DNA of 64,000 nucleotides from Ruegeria arenilitoris (GTDB lineage: Bacteria; Pseudomonadota; Alphaproteobacteria; Rhodobacterales; Rhodobacteraceae), in the NCBI RefSeq assembly GCF_013031355.1, contig NZ_WPZO01000004.1, positions 124,001 to 188,000 on the forward strand, in the 5' to 3' direction. The translations under genes were made by a program, and so were the position numbers. Below are positions 46,464 to 55,184 of this stretch, one piece after another; the first letter of the stretch is position 1, and each line of letters starts with the position of its first letter. Under the pieces are notes generated by a model, which was not told where the DNA came from, made no database searches, and saw nothing but the letters and a program-made list of their open reading frames with translations.

Positions 46464-47684
46464 ATGACGAATTATTACGACGCGCTCGAGACCCGTTCAG
46501 CCGACCAACGTGCCTCCGATCAGGCGCAGGCCCTGCGCGTTCAGCTTCAGCGGGCGCTGTCCGCGCCGGGGTTCGAGGCGCATCTGGCCGGCGCCGACAC
46601 CGATGCCGTCGCCTCGGCCGCCGATCTGGCGAAACTGCCGGTTCTGCGCAAATCCGATCTGGCGCAGGCGCAGGCGTCGCGGCCACCTTTCGGCGGCTTT
46701 ACGGTCAAACCGGCGCGGCATTTCCACCATGTGTTCCAATCCCCCGGCCCGATCTATGAACCCGGCAGCACCGATCCGGACTGGTGGCGCATGGGGCGGT
46801 TCCTTCACGCAGCGGGCGTGGGTCCGGGTGACATTGTCCACAACTGCTTTGGCTACCACCTGACACCTGCAGGCATGATCTTTGAAAGCGGCGCGCGGGC
46901 CGTAGGGGCCGCCGTGCTGCCCGCCGGCACCGGTCAGACCGAGTTGCAGGTGACCGCCGCACGCGACGTGGGCTGCACCGCCTATGCGGGGACCCCGGAT
47001 TATCTGAAGGTCATTCTGGACAAGGCGGATGAGATGGGCGTGGCGCTGGGCTTCAGCGCAGCCGTTGTAGGCGGCGGCGCGTTGTTCCCGTCCTTGCGCC
47101 AGGAATATGCCGATCGGGGCATTTCCTGCCTGCAATGCTATGCCACTGCCGATCTGGGCAATATCGCCTATGAAAGCCCCGCGATGGAGGGGATGATCAT
47201 CGACGAACATATCATTGTCGAGATCGTCACCCCAGGCACCGGAACGCCTGTTGCCGAGGGTGAAGTGGGTGAGGTCGTGGTGACCTCGCTGAACCCTGAC
47301 TATCCGCTCATCCGGTTTGCCACAGGCGATCTCTCGGCGATCATGCCGGGGCAATCCCCCTGTGGCCGCACAAATCTGCGGATCAAGGGCTGGATGGGCC
47401 GCGCCGATCAGACCACCAAGATCAAGGGCATGTTCGTGCGCCCCGAACAGGTGGCTGCGCTGGTCGACAAGCACGAAGAGATCGTCAAGGCTCGCGTCAT
47501 CGCCGCCCGTCAGGGAGAGATGGACACCATGACCGTTAAGATCGAAAGCCCCCGCAGCGACGATGTGGCCTATGCCAAATCGGTGGTCGAGGTGCTGAAA
47601 CTGAAAGGCGCGATCGAGGTCGTGGCCCCCGGATCGCTGCCCAAGGACGGTTTGGTGATTGAGGATCAGCGCGTCTACGAATGA
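46464..47684 (+). CDS. Phenylacetate-CoA ligase-like AMP-forming enzyme (PaaK family)
   Basis: A 406-aa ANL-type ligase of PaaK form: compact N-terminal domain, then LQCYATADLGNIAYE in the place of the A5 region, LIRFATGDLSAI, and GWMGRADQTTKIKGMFV before the C-terminal lid. The glycine-rich ATP loop is poorly conserved (HHVFQSPGPIYEPG), so activity needs testing. I start at ATG 46464, with GGAGG 8 nt upstream; ATGs at 46449 and 46458 are alternatives. Last gene of the operon, before a strong terminator. Confidence 0.82.
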   Translation: MTNYYDALETRSADQRASDQAQALRVQLQRALSAPGFEAHLAGADTDAVASAADLAKLPVLRKSDLAQAQASRPPFGGFTVKPARHFHHVFQSPGPIYEPGSTDPDWWRMGRFLHAAGVGPGDIVHNCFGYHLTPAGMIFESGARAVGAAVLPAGTGQTELQVTAARDVGCTAYAGTPDYLKVILDKADEMGVALGFSAAVVGGGALFPSLRQEYADRGISCLQCYATADLGNIAYESPAMEGMIIDEHIIVEIVTPGTGTPVAEGEVGEVVVTSLNPDYPLIRFATGDLSAIMPGQSPCGRTNLRIKGWMGRADQTTKIKGMFVRPEQVAALVDKHEEIVKARVIAARQGEMDTMTVKIESPRSDDVAYAKSVVEVLKLKGAIEVVAPGSLPKDGLVIEDQRVYE

Positions 47685-47694
47685 CCGTGAAAAT

Positions 47695-47728
47695 CAAATC
47701 TGCGGCAGTATGTGCCGCAGATTTGTTT
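47695..47728 (+). terminator. Terminator of the acyl-CoA ligase/liv operon
   Basis: CAAATCTGCGGCA (47695-47707) and TGCCGCAGATTTG (47713-47725) form a perfect 13-bp stem with a GTATG loop, followed by TTT. The symmetric A/T ends could let it work in both directions. Confidence 0.8.
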
Positions 47729-47805
47729 CGTCGCCCACTGGTGTTTCTTAGCGTTTTGGTCAATTAAAGGCGGAACCTGCGCCTTACCCTGTCAAAACCG
47801 GAAAC

Positions 47806-49470
47806 ATGGCCGAAATCGAATTTTCAGAACACGGAACGCGCCGTCAGGGCGTGTTTGGCACCCGGCTGGTTGGCACGGTGGCCTGTCTGGTGGCGGCCGC
47901 GTGCCTGTTGCCGATGGTGGCCGTTGTTCTGGCGGCGGTAACGGGCGGGACGGACACGATCTCGCACCTGCTGGAAACGGTTCTGCCGCGCTATGCGCTG
48001 ACGACGGTGATTCTGGTGGTTCTGGTGGCCGCGGGGACCTTTTCCATCGGGGTGGGCGCGGCGTGGCTGGTGACGATGTCCCGCTTTCCCGGCGTGCGTT
48101 TTCTGGAAATCGCTCTGGTCCTGCCTCTGGCCTTCCCGGCCTATGTTTTAGCTTACGCCTATACGTTCATTCTGGACCATCCCGGCATCGTCCAGACCAC
48201 CCTGCGCGACGTAACCGGCTGGGGTCCGCGCGATTATTGGTTCCCCGAGATCCGCTCGACCGAGGGCGCGGCGGTGATGCTGATCCTCGTGCTTTACCCC
48301 TATGTCTATCTGTTGGCGCGGGCCGCGTTCCTGCAGCAAAGTGCGACGGCCTTTCTGGCCGCCCGCGCGCTGGGCAAAAGCCCGTGGCTGGCCTTCTGGC
48401 ACGTGTCGCTGCCGATGGCGCGACCCGCCATTGCGGGCGGTGTTCTGCTGGCCATCATGGAGACCATCGCCGATTTCGGCACGGTGGCCTATTTCGGCGT
48501 GCAGACCTTTGCCACCGGTATCTACACCAGCTGGTTCTCGATCGGAGACCGCGCCGCCGCCGCGCAGCTTGCCCTGTGCCTGCTGGGCTTTGCCCTCGTC
48601 ATGGCGATGGCCGAGCGGATACAGCGCGGCAAGGCGAAATATTATCAGGCGGGTAAAAGCCACGCGTCCTTGCCCTCGGCGCAGTTGAAAGGCTGGCAAT
48701 CCGTGGCGGCTTTTACGCTGTGCGCTGTGCCGGTGTTTCTGGGCTTTTTGCTGCCGGTCTTCATCCTGATCCAGATGGGCCTGCAATCGGAACAGAACCT
48801 GCTGTCACGGCGCTATATCGGGTTTATTCAGAACTCGCTGACTCTGGCAGGCACAGCGGCGGTCGTCACCGTGTTCGCGGCGATCTGCGTGGGGTTCTTT
48901 CAGCGCCTGCGGCCGGGCCGGAAATCGGCCACTGCGGGCTATCTGGCGCGCCTGGGCTATGCGGTGCCGGGTGGGGTGATCGCGGTGGGCCTTATGGTGC
49001 CGTTTGCTAGCTTTGACAACGCGCTGGATGCGTGGATGCGGCAGACCTTCGATATCTCGACCGGGCTTCTGTTGACAGGGTCGATCTGGTTGCTGATCGC
49101 GGCCTATATGGTGCGCTTTCTGGCCGCCGCGCTCAGCGCTTATGAAGGCGGGCAGAGCACCGTTCACGCCAATATGGACGCGGCTGCGCGATCCCTGGGC
49201 CAAACACCGCTGGGTACGCTGCGCCGGGTGCATCTGCCGATCCTGACACCGTCGTTGCTGACGGCGCTGCTGATCGTCTTTGTCGACGTGATGAAAGAGC
49301 TACCCGCCACCCTGATCATGCGCCCGTTCAACTTTGATACGCTGGCGGTGCAGGCCTACCGGCTGGCCTCGGATGAACGTCTCGAGGGCGCTGCCGTGCC
49401 CTCTCTGGTCATCCTTGCGGTGGGGCTGTTGCCGGTGATTCTGATCTGCCGTCAGGTCGGCCGGCGCTAG
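47806..49470 (+). CDS. Iron(III)-type ABC permease (FbpB/SfuB-like, two fused permease halves)
   Basis: A 554-aa membrane protein with about twelve helices made of two tandem permease units, each with an EAA loop (AARALGKSPWLAFWHVSLP near 185-203 and AARSLGQTPLGTLRRVHLP near 462-480). This layout is typical of Fe3+ importers. Neither a binding protein nor an ATPase is adjacent, so it must work with parts encoded elsewhere. Preceded by the liv terminator; the start ATG 47806 has only a weak GGAA ribosome-binding site. Confidence 0.87.
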   Translation: MAEIEFSEHGTRRQGVFGTRLVGTVACLVAAACLLPMVAVVLAAVTGGTDTISHLLETVLPRYALTTVILVVLVAAGTFSIGVGAAWLVTMSRFPGVRFLEIALVLPLAFPAYVLAYAYTFILDHPGIVQTTLRDVTGWGPRDYWFPEIRSTEGAAVMLILVLYPYVYLLARAAFLQQSATAFLAARALGKSPWLAFWHVSLPMARPAIAGGVLLAIMETIADFGTVAYFGVQTFATGIYTSWFSIGDRAAAAQLALCLLGFALVMAMAERIQRGKAKYYQAGKSHASLPSAQLKGWQSVAAFTLCAVPVFLGFLLPVFILIQMGLQSEQNLLSRRYIGFIQNSLTLAGTAAVVTVFAAICVGFFQRLRPGRKSATAGYLARLGYAVPGGVIAVGLMVPFASFDNALDAWMRQTFDISTGLLLTGSIWLLIAAYMVRFLAAALSAYEGGQSTVHANMDAAARSLGQTPLGTLRRVHLPILTPSLLTALLIVFVDVMKELPATLIMRPFNFDTLAVQAYRLASDERLEGAAVPSLVILAVGLLPVILICRQVGRR

Positions 49471-49546
49471 GTCACGATCGGCCAAAAAACCACACCTTAT
49501 CGTGCTCGGGCTTGATTCAAACGTATTTTCCGGCAAGGCTGAGGGT

Positions 49547-49897
49547 ATGAACATGCAGCCTCCCAGCCGGTTTTCTGCTAACTCGGCACAGATGCCCGTC
49601 GCGTTCGACCGGCGCGAGATGTCCTATATCCTGTCCGTCTATGGCCGGATGGTCGCTGCCGGGGAAATGCGCGATTACGGTATTTCCAACCTGCGGGACA
49701 TGGCGGTGTTCTCCATCTTTCGACGCACGGCCGAGCATCCGATCTACCGCGTCGAAAAACACCCCCGCCTGCGGCAAAGGCAGGGGATGTATTCGGTGGT
49801 CGGCATGGATGGCCGGATTCTGAAACGCGGCCACGACCTGCGCACCGTTCTGCGGGTGCTGGAGCGCAAGCTGATCCGCTCGGTCGACCTTGATTAG
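49547..49897 (+). CDS. DUF2794 family protein
   Basis: A 116-aa soluble protein of unknown function with the DUF2794 core FDRREMSYILSVYGRMVAAG, then DMAVFSIFRRTAEHPIYR and ILKRGHDLRTVLRVLERKL. This family is widespread in alphaproteobacteria. Start could be ATG 49547 or ATG 49553; GAGGG (49541-49545) is better spaced for the latter. Tail overlaps the convergent NlpC/P60 gene by 4 bp. Confidence 0.85.
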   Translation: MNMQPPSRFSANSAQMPVAFDRREMSYILSVYGRMVAAGEMRDYGISNLRDMAVFSIFRRTAEHPIYRVEKHPRLRQRQGMYSVVGMDGRILKRGHDLRTVLRVLERKLIRSVDLD

Positions 49898-50631
49898 AGC
49901 CTTTTGTGGGATGTGACGGGCCCGTCGCCCTGATCCAGAATGCGCGCGATTGCCTGATCCATCGGTTCGAATGTCACATCCATGTGAAAGGCGTTGGCGT
50001 GCAGCAGCATGTTGTCGTCATAGACCCAGGCGACATGGCCTTTCCAGAACAGCAGATCGCCATGTTTCGGGTCCGTGCCTGCGGGCAGAGCCTGCCCCAG
50101 TTCCCGCTCCTGATCGCCGCTGTCGCCGGGACAGGGGATACCGCAAGCCAATAGTCCGGCCTGCACCAGACCCGAGCAATCCAGCCCGAACCGGCTGTTG
50201 CCACCCCACAGATAGGGCGTGCCCAGAAACAGCTCGGCCACGGCGACCGGATCGGTCAGATGGGTGGCGTTCAGCTTGGCGTGGACGGCAGGGATGAAAC
50301 CCAGTTCGGTTTCCAGAAACCGGCCCTGTTCCGACAGGACCTGAACCTTGCTGCCGAAACTCAGCGAGACCCGGTCGGGGCTTTTCATATCCGGCTCTGC
50401 ATAGGCGTGGGTCGCAGGGGCGGTGATCCAGTGGGTGTCCTCGACCCAAGCGCCTAGTTGATCCGAGGCGACCCAACCGGTGTAGTTGTCCTTGTCTGCA
50501 GTCACGTGACTCCAACCGCCTTGGGTTTCCGTTACGGTGACCGTGTCACCGAACAACAACTGCCGGTCCCGAGGGCCATCAGGGCGGCGCAGCAAGTTGA
50601 CCACGGGGTTTATGATGCGTTGTTTGGTCAT
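49894..50631 (-). CDS. NlpC/P60 family peptidoglycan hydrolase with SH3-like domains
   Basis: A 245-aa protein. Two SH3b-like domains occupy about 5-115 (LLRRPDGPRDRQLLFGDTV, GWVASDQLGAW); the NlpC/P60 catalytic domain follows with C152 (DCSGLVQ), H199 (GHVAWV) and H211. It has no signal peptide, like YkfC-type enzymes that cleave L-Ala-D-Glu-derived muropeptides in the cytoplasm. It overlaps the leucyl aminopeptidase gene by 4 bp, consistent with a shared role in peptide recycling. Confidence 0.87.
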   Translation of the reverse strand: MTKQRIINPVVNLLRRPDGPRDRQLLFGDTVTVTETQGGWSHVTADKDNYTGWVASDQLGAWVEDTHWITAPATHAYAEPDMKSPDRVSLSFGSKVQVLSEQGRFLETELGFIPAVHAKLNATHLTDPVAVAELFLGTPYLWGGNSRFGLDCSGLVQAGLLACGIPCPGDSGDQERELGQALPAGTDPKHGDLLFWKGHVAWVYDDNMLLHANAFHMDVTFEPMDQAIARILDQGDGPVTSHKRL

Positions 50632-52010
50632 AGGCTCAGAATCTCGGGCAGGGCAGTCAGCAGGGCGCGCGGACCTTGGCCGAGACCGCCCTTGCTGCGG
50701 CCCGGCGCTTTGCTGGCTTGCCAGGAATAGATGTCGAAATGCATGTAACGGCTTTCGCCCACGAACCGGCGCAGGAACAGCGCGGCGGTGATCGATCCCG
50801 CAAATCCGCCCGAAGGCGCATTGTCCAGATCGGCAATGCCCGGTTCGATCATCGCCTCATAGGGTTCGTGAAACGGCATCCGCCAGACCGGGTCGGCGGC
50901 CTGTTTTGCGGCCCTCGCCAGCGCATCGGCGGCATTGTCGTCATCGGTGTAGAAAGGTGCCAGATCGCCGCCAACGGCCACCCGCGCCGCGCCAGTCAGC
51001 GTGGCCATCGAGATCACCAGATCCGGATTGCCCTCATCCGCCAGCGTCAGCGCATCGGCCAGCACCAGCCGCCCCTCGGCATCGGTGTTGTTGATCTCGA
51101 CCGTCAGACCCTTGCGCGAGGTCAGGATATCACCCGGGCGGAACGCGCTACCGGAGACCGAGTTCTCAACCGCCGGGATTAGCACACGCAGCTGTAACGG
51201 CAGTTTCAGCGCCATGATCATCCGCGCCAGTCCCAGAACATTGGCAGATCCACCCATGTCTTTCTTCATCAGCGCCATCGAGTTGCCGGGTTTCAGGTTC
51301 AGCCCCCCGGTGTCGAAACACACGCCTTTGCCGACCAGCGTCAGCTTGGGGCCGGAGCCCCCCCAATTCATCTCGATCAGGCGCGGTTCCTGCGCGGCGG
51401 CGCGGCCAACGGCGTGGATCATCGGAAAGTTCTGTTCCAGCAGGGCCTGCCCCGTGATCACGTTGCAGGAGGCACCGAATTCCTGCGCCAGCCCCTCGGC
51501 GGCGGATTGCAGCTGGGCCGGGCCCATATCTGCGGTGGGCGTATTGACCAGATCGCGGGTCAGAGCCTCGGCCTGTGCCAGAACTTCGATCCGAGCGGCA
51601 TCGATCCCTTCGGGGGCAATCAGACGCGCCTTGGCCCCAGATTGCGCAGCGTAGCGATCAAACGCGTAACCGGTCAGCAGCCAGCCCAGACATTCGGTGT
51701 CCAGCGCCTCCGAAGGCACGCCCGATGCGATGTGATAGGTGCCCTTGGGCAAGGCTTCGGCGTTGGCGGCCAGCGGAAACCGTTTGCGCGCGCGGCCTGC
51801 GGCCTTGCCATAGCCCGCAACCGCGAATTCCGGTGCACCGTCCGGCCCCGGGATCAACGCAACCTGTCCCAGCGCGCCGGTAAAGCCGCTGGCCTGCACC
51901 CAGGTCGAGATGCGATCTGGCTGGCCCGCCAGCCAATCGTCCAGATCGGGTTGCGCGATGACATGAAGAGGAAGCGAAGGATCAGAGGGCGAAGCAAAGG
52001 ACAGGGTCAT
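50628..52010 (-). CDS. Leucyl aminopeptidase family protein (M17)
   Basis: A 460-aa cytosolic metallo-aminopeptidase. The M17 signature NTDAEGRLVLAD and the upstream metal-site segment VGKGVCFDTGGLNLKPG are intact, with a less conserved N-terminal domain. I start at ATG 52010; an in-frame ATG at 52067 would add 19 residues overlapping the previous gene's tail. Shares a transcript with the NlpC/P60 gene; together they could release and degrade wall-derived peptides. Confidence 0.9.
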   Translation of the reverse strand: MTLSFASPSDPSLPLHVIAQPDLDDWLAGQPDRISTWVQASGFTGALGQVALIPGPDGAPEFAVAGYGKAAGRARKRFPLAANAEALPKGTYHIASGVPSEALDTECLGWLLTGYAFDRYAAQSGAKARLIAPEGIDAARIEVLAQAEALTRDLVNTPTADMGPAQLQSAAEGLAQEFGASCNVITGQALLEQNFPMIHAVGRAAAQEPRLIEMNWGGSGPKLTLVGKGVCFDTGGLNLKPGNSMALMKKDMGGSANVLGLARMIMALKLPLQLRVLIPAVENSVSGSAFRPGDILTSRKGLTVEINNTDAEGRLVLADALTLADEGNPDLVISMATLTGAARVAVGGDLAPFYTDDDNAADALARAAKQAADPVWRMPFHEPYEAMIEPGIADLDNAPSGGFAGSITAALFLRRFVGESRYMHFDIYSWQASKAPGRSKGGLGQGPRALLTALPEILSL

Positions 52011-52073
52011 GGAAAACTCGGCTGGTTCGATTTGCGCCCAGCCTAGCCGCCCACGGCCCGTCCGCAAGCCCTG

Positions 52074-52463
52074 TCAGACGGAAAGATCCTGCTGATCCCA
52101 GATCACGGTCAGCGATTTCTCTCCGACCCGGATCAGCCGTGACAGGGTGGCACCTGTGGCCACTGCATCGCCCGTATCCACAGTCTGCGCCACATCTCCG
52201 GCGACCCGCGCCAGCGCGACCATGCCGATCTGGTCCGCGATCGCCACCAGTGAACGCGCGCATTTGCGCAGCCCCGCCCAGTCGCGCTGCCGCCAGAAGC
52301 GTTCGCAGTTTGACAGGCGTACGGCCAGTTCTTCGACCGTGCGGCACAACACGTCCAGCGCGTTCTTGTCGCCCAGCTGGCGATACAGTCCGCTCAGTTG
52401 CTCCAGGTCCAGCCGGACGGTTTCCTTATGTTCAAGCGTGAGTATCTTATCCACCACATTCAC
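52074..52463 (-). CDS. Histidine-phosphotransfer-like four-helix protein without the histidine
   Basis: A 129-aa helical protein. From about 63 it resembles an HPt helix pair: LRKCARSLVAIADQIG, where true HPt proteins have AHSLKGSSANLG-like sequence, followed by LARVAGDVAQTVDTGD. At the phospho-accepting position it has R70 instead of His, so it should not carry phosphate. It might bind a response regulator without phosphotransfer, or the likeness may be only structural. It lies 63 nt upstream of the M17 gene, same strand. Confidence 0.7.
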   Translation of the reverse strand: MNVVDKILTLEHKETVRLDLEQLSGLYRQLGDKNALDVLCRTVEELAVRLSNCERFWRQRDWAGLRKCARSLVAIADQIGMVALARVAGDVAQTVDTGDAVATGATLSRLIRVGEKSLTVIWDQQDLSV

Positions 52464-52607
52464 CCCAATTCATTACGCCCCCACGGCATAGACGGACTTT
52501 GACGATGAATTCCTTTGCAAAACCTTGCATCCGCGCAGGATAATTGCTCGAATTTTCCGCGAATTCAGGGTAGAGCAGCTTTCAGCAACACGAAGATGGA
52601 CAGAAGA

Positions 52608-53258
52608 ATGGACTTAGCGAAACCTCTGCCGGGCTATTTGGTCAAACGGTATCACGGCTGGAAAGCCACCACCTATTCCGAAAATCAAGTCTGGTATCGC
52701 CGCTTGGCGACCGAAGGGCAGCGCCCGCGTGCGATGGTGATTTCCTGTTGCGACAGCCGTGTGCACGTGACGTCGATGTTCGGGGCGGATCAGGGCGATT
52801 TCTTCATCCATCGCAACATTGCCAACCTGGTACCTCCTTTCGCGCCCGACGGGGATCACCACGGCACCAGTGCGGCGATTGAATACGCCGTGACCGCGTT
52901 GAAGGTGGCGCATCTGATTGTGCTTGGCCATTCGCAATGCGGTGGAGTTCAGGGCTGTATCGACATGTGCAAAGGCCAAGCCCCGCAGCTGGAGGCCAAA
53001 GACAGCTTTGTCGGCCGCTGGATGGACATTCTGAAGCCGAAATACGAGCTGGTGGCCGATATCGAAGACAGCGTCGATCAGGCGCGGCAGTTCGAGCGGC
53101 AGGCGGTTGTCGCCTCGCTCGAGAACCTGATGACTTTCCCGTTTGTGTCTTCGGCGGTGCAGGACGGCTCGCTCAGCCTGCATGGGCTGTGGACTGATAT
53201 CGGCGAGGGCGGGCTGCAATGCTATGATCCGCAGGAAAAGAAGTTCGTGGTCGTCTGA
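52608..53258 (+). CDS. Beta-class carbonic anhydrase
   Basis: A 216-aa zinc enzyme interconverting CO2 and bicarbonate. Zinc ligands C47 (CCDSR, CxDxR motif), H108 and C111 (GHSQCGG) are all present, as are D49/R51, the catalytic dyad. I start at ATG 52608 with AGAAGA upstream; ATG 52596 is possible. The frame open to 52515 is probably leader. Divergent from the HPt-like gene. Followed by a terminator. Confidence 0.93.
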   Translation: MDLAKPLPGYLVKRYHGWKATTYSENQVWYRRLATEGQRPRAMVISCCDSRVHVTSMFGADQGDFFIHRNIANLVPPFAPDGDHHGTSAAIEYAVTALKVAHLIVLGHSQCGGVQGCIDMCKGQAPQLEAKDSFVGRWMDILKPKYELVADIEDSVDQARQFERQAVVASLENLMTFPFVSSAVQDGSLSLHGLWTDIGEGGLQCYDPQEKKFVVV

Positions 53259-53289
53259 CCCATCGGAATAGTCCGTGGATTTGACAGGT

Positions 53290-53323
53290 GCGGGATCAGG
53301 TCTCTGATTCCGCGCTATTTTTT
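53290..53323 (+). terminator. Intrinsic terminator after carbonic anhydrase
   Basis: GCGGGATCAG (53290-53299) pairs with CTGATTCCGC (53304-53313), 10 bp with one G-U pair and loop GTCT, then a run of six T (53318-53323). It lies 31 nt after the stop. Confidence 0.75.
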
Positions 53324-53363
53324 GCTATAGTCGCCTTATCCGGGTTTGGATCGGGGACGTTTC

Positions 53364-53900
53364 ATGCGAGTCATCAAACGCATTCTTCTGGCTCTGCTTG
53401 TGCTTGTATTGCTGCTGATCGGGGTATCGTATCTGTTGCCCGGGCGGGCCGAAGTATCGCGCAGCATTGTCATCGACGCCCCGCCCGCAGCCATTTTTCC
53501 CTATGTAAATTCGATGCAGGAGACTGAGAAATGGTCGCCATGGCTGGAACGGGATCCCGCAACGCAGCTGACGTATAGCGGCCCTGAGGCCGGAGTGGGC
53601 AATACTCTGAATTGGAGCTCGGAGCACCCACAGGTCGGAACCGGATCGCAGGAGATCATCGAAAGCGTCCCCGATCAGACGGTCAGAACCGCGCTGGATT
53701 TCGGGTCTATGGGAACCGCCACAGCGTCGTTTGATCTGGAGCCCGAGGGTGAACGGACGCAGGTGACCTGGGGATTTGTCACCGATCTGGGGCTGAATCC
53801 GATGGCGCGATGGATGGGTTTGATGATGGATGAATGGGTGGGAGGCGACTACGAACGGGGCCTCTCCAACCTGAAAGTGCTGGTCGAAACGCAGAGTTAG
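53364..53900 (+). CDS. Membrane-anchored SRPBCC (START-like) family protein
   Basis: A 178-aa protein: one N-terminal helix (ILLALLVLVLLLIGVSYLL, about 7-25) and then a polyketide-cyclase/SRPBCC domain (VSRSIVIDAPPAAIFPYV, FDLEPEGERTQVTWGF) that would bind a hydrophobic ligand on the periplasmic side. Start ATG 53364 with GGGGA 7 nt upstream; TTG 53346 is an alternative. Ligand unknown. Confidence 0.82.
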   Translation: MRVIKRILLALLVLVLLLIGVSYLLPGRAEVSRSIVIDAPPAAIFPYVNSMQETEKWSPWLERDPATQLTYSGPEAGVGNTLNWSSEHPQVGTGSQEIIESVPDQTVRTALDFGSMGTATASFDLEPEGERTQVTWGFVTDLGLNPMARWMGLMMDEWVGGDYERGLSNLKVLVETQS

Positions 53901-53996
53901 CGGACTCCGCCCCTCGGTAAGTCGCGGCGTTGGAATGAAAATTCTTCAAAGGCGCTAAAAAATGACCAGTTTGCATCTTTTTTAACTTTTTCATTG

Positions 53997-54012
53997 CCGA
54001 AACCGGTTTCGG
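53997..54012 (+). promoter_or_regulatory. LacI-family operator palindrome
   Basis: CCGAAACCGGTTTCGG is a perfect 16-bp palindrome with the central CG step typical of LacI/GalR operators. It ends 9 bp before the regulator's ATG and overlaps the start of its ribosome-binding site, so the repressor likely controls its own transcript and the whole operon. Confidence 0.78.
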
Positions 54013-54021
54013 AGCAAACAA

Positions 54022-55167
54022 ATGGAAAAAATGACTACGAATCCTTCATATCAATCGCTCGCGTCAGCGAATCGCACCTCGGTCTCTGGCCGGGTGAAGC
54101 TGGACGAATTGGCGGCGCATCTGGGCCTGTCGAAAAGCACGGTGTCGCGGGCGCTGAACGGCTATACCGATATCTCCGAGGTCACGCGGAACCGGGTCGA
54201 AACCGCCGCCCGCAAGCTGGGCTACCGCCCGCTGAGCCACGCGCAGGCGATCCGGACCGGGCAGGTGCGCGCCATTGCGATGGTGCTGAACAGCGAAGAG
54301 CCCGATCAGCACAACCCGTTCCTGCAAGATTTTCTGGCCGGTGCCTGCGAGGCCGCCAGCAGCCTCGACTGGACGATGACAATTTCCACCGCGACCTCGG
54401 AACGGGACACGCTGAAAGTGCTCAGCCGTCTGTTCGAGGAGCGCAAGGCGGACGGTTTCATCCTGCCGCGAACGATGGTCAAGGATGCGCGCGTCGGGCT
54501 TTTGCGCAATCTTGAGGTGCCGCATATCCTTTATGGTCGCACCGGGTACGGGCAGCCGAACACGTGGGAGGAGACCTCGTGGTTCGACATCGCAGGCGAA
54601 ACCGCCATGCGCAAGGCCGTGCTGCGGCTGGCCGGGTTCGGACATACGCGCATCGGCTATGTCGGCAGCGATCCAAAGTTCAACTACAGCCACCTGCGCC
54701 GCGATGGCTACACCGAAGGACTGCATCAGGCCGGTCTGCCGCTTGATCCCGATCTGATCCGCGAGGGCGCCCGAACGCGGGAGGACGGCGCCGCGCAGGC
54801 GATGGCGCTGATGCAGCTGGATCAGCCGCCGACCGCGATTGTTTTTGCAACTGATCTGGCCGCGTTGGGGTTCTGTGCCGCCGCGCAGGATCTGGGGTTC
54901 GAGATCGGCCGGGACGTCTCGGTCATCGGCTATGACGGCGTTCCGGAATGCCGCTATGCGCGCCCCGCGCTGACCACGTTCGCCGTCGATTCCCGCATGG
55001 CTGGGCAGCGGCTGGCAACCTTGCTGATCCGCCAGATCCGGGGCGAGGACCCTGCCACCCTGCGCGAGCTGACCGATGCGACTCTGGTCGAAGGGGAATC
55101 AGACGGGCCGCCGCATCTGAAACCGGCGGACCTGGCGAAGAAACACACGCAACTCAACAAAGAATAA
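54022..55167 (+). CDS. LacI-family transcriptional regulator of the sugar operon
   Basis: A 381-aa repressor. Helix-turn-helix at about 26-46 (KLDELAAHLGLSKSTVSRAL), hinge helix to about 80, then a periplasmic-binding-like effector domain. An unusual 20-residue N-terminal tail precedes the HTH. GGAG 7 nt before ATG 54022. It is the first gene of the operon and lies 17 nt before the binding-protein gene. The palindrome just upstream is its probable operator; the effector should be the transported sugar or a derivative. Confidence 0.9.
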   Translation: MEKMTTNPSYQSLASANRTSVSGRVKLDELAAHLGLSKSTVSRALNGYTDISEVTRNRVETAARKLGYRPLSHAQAIRTGQVRAIAMVLNSEEPDQHNPFLQDFLAGACEAASSLDWTMTISTATSERDTLKVLSRLFEERKADGFILPRTMVKDARVGLLRNLEVPHILYGRTGYGQPNTWEETSWFDIAGETAMRKAVLRLAGFGHTRIGYVGSDPKFNYSHLRRDGYTEGLHQAGLPLDPDLIREGARTREDGAAQAMALMQLDQPPTAIVFATDLAALGFCAAAQDLGFEIGRDVSVIGYDGVPECRYARPALTTFAVDSRMAGQRLATLLIRQIRGEDPATLRELTDATLVEGESDGPPHLKPADLAKKHTQLNKE

Positions 55168-55184
55168 CCGGGAGGAGACCACTC

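Noticed and set aside
53281..53331. TTGACA at 53281 and TATAGT at 53326 as a promoter of the SRPBCC gene
   Set aside because: The two elements are 39 bp apart and TTGACA has no matching -10; part of the interval is the carbonic anhydrase terminator.
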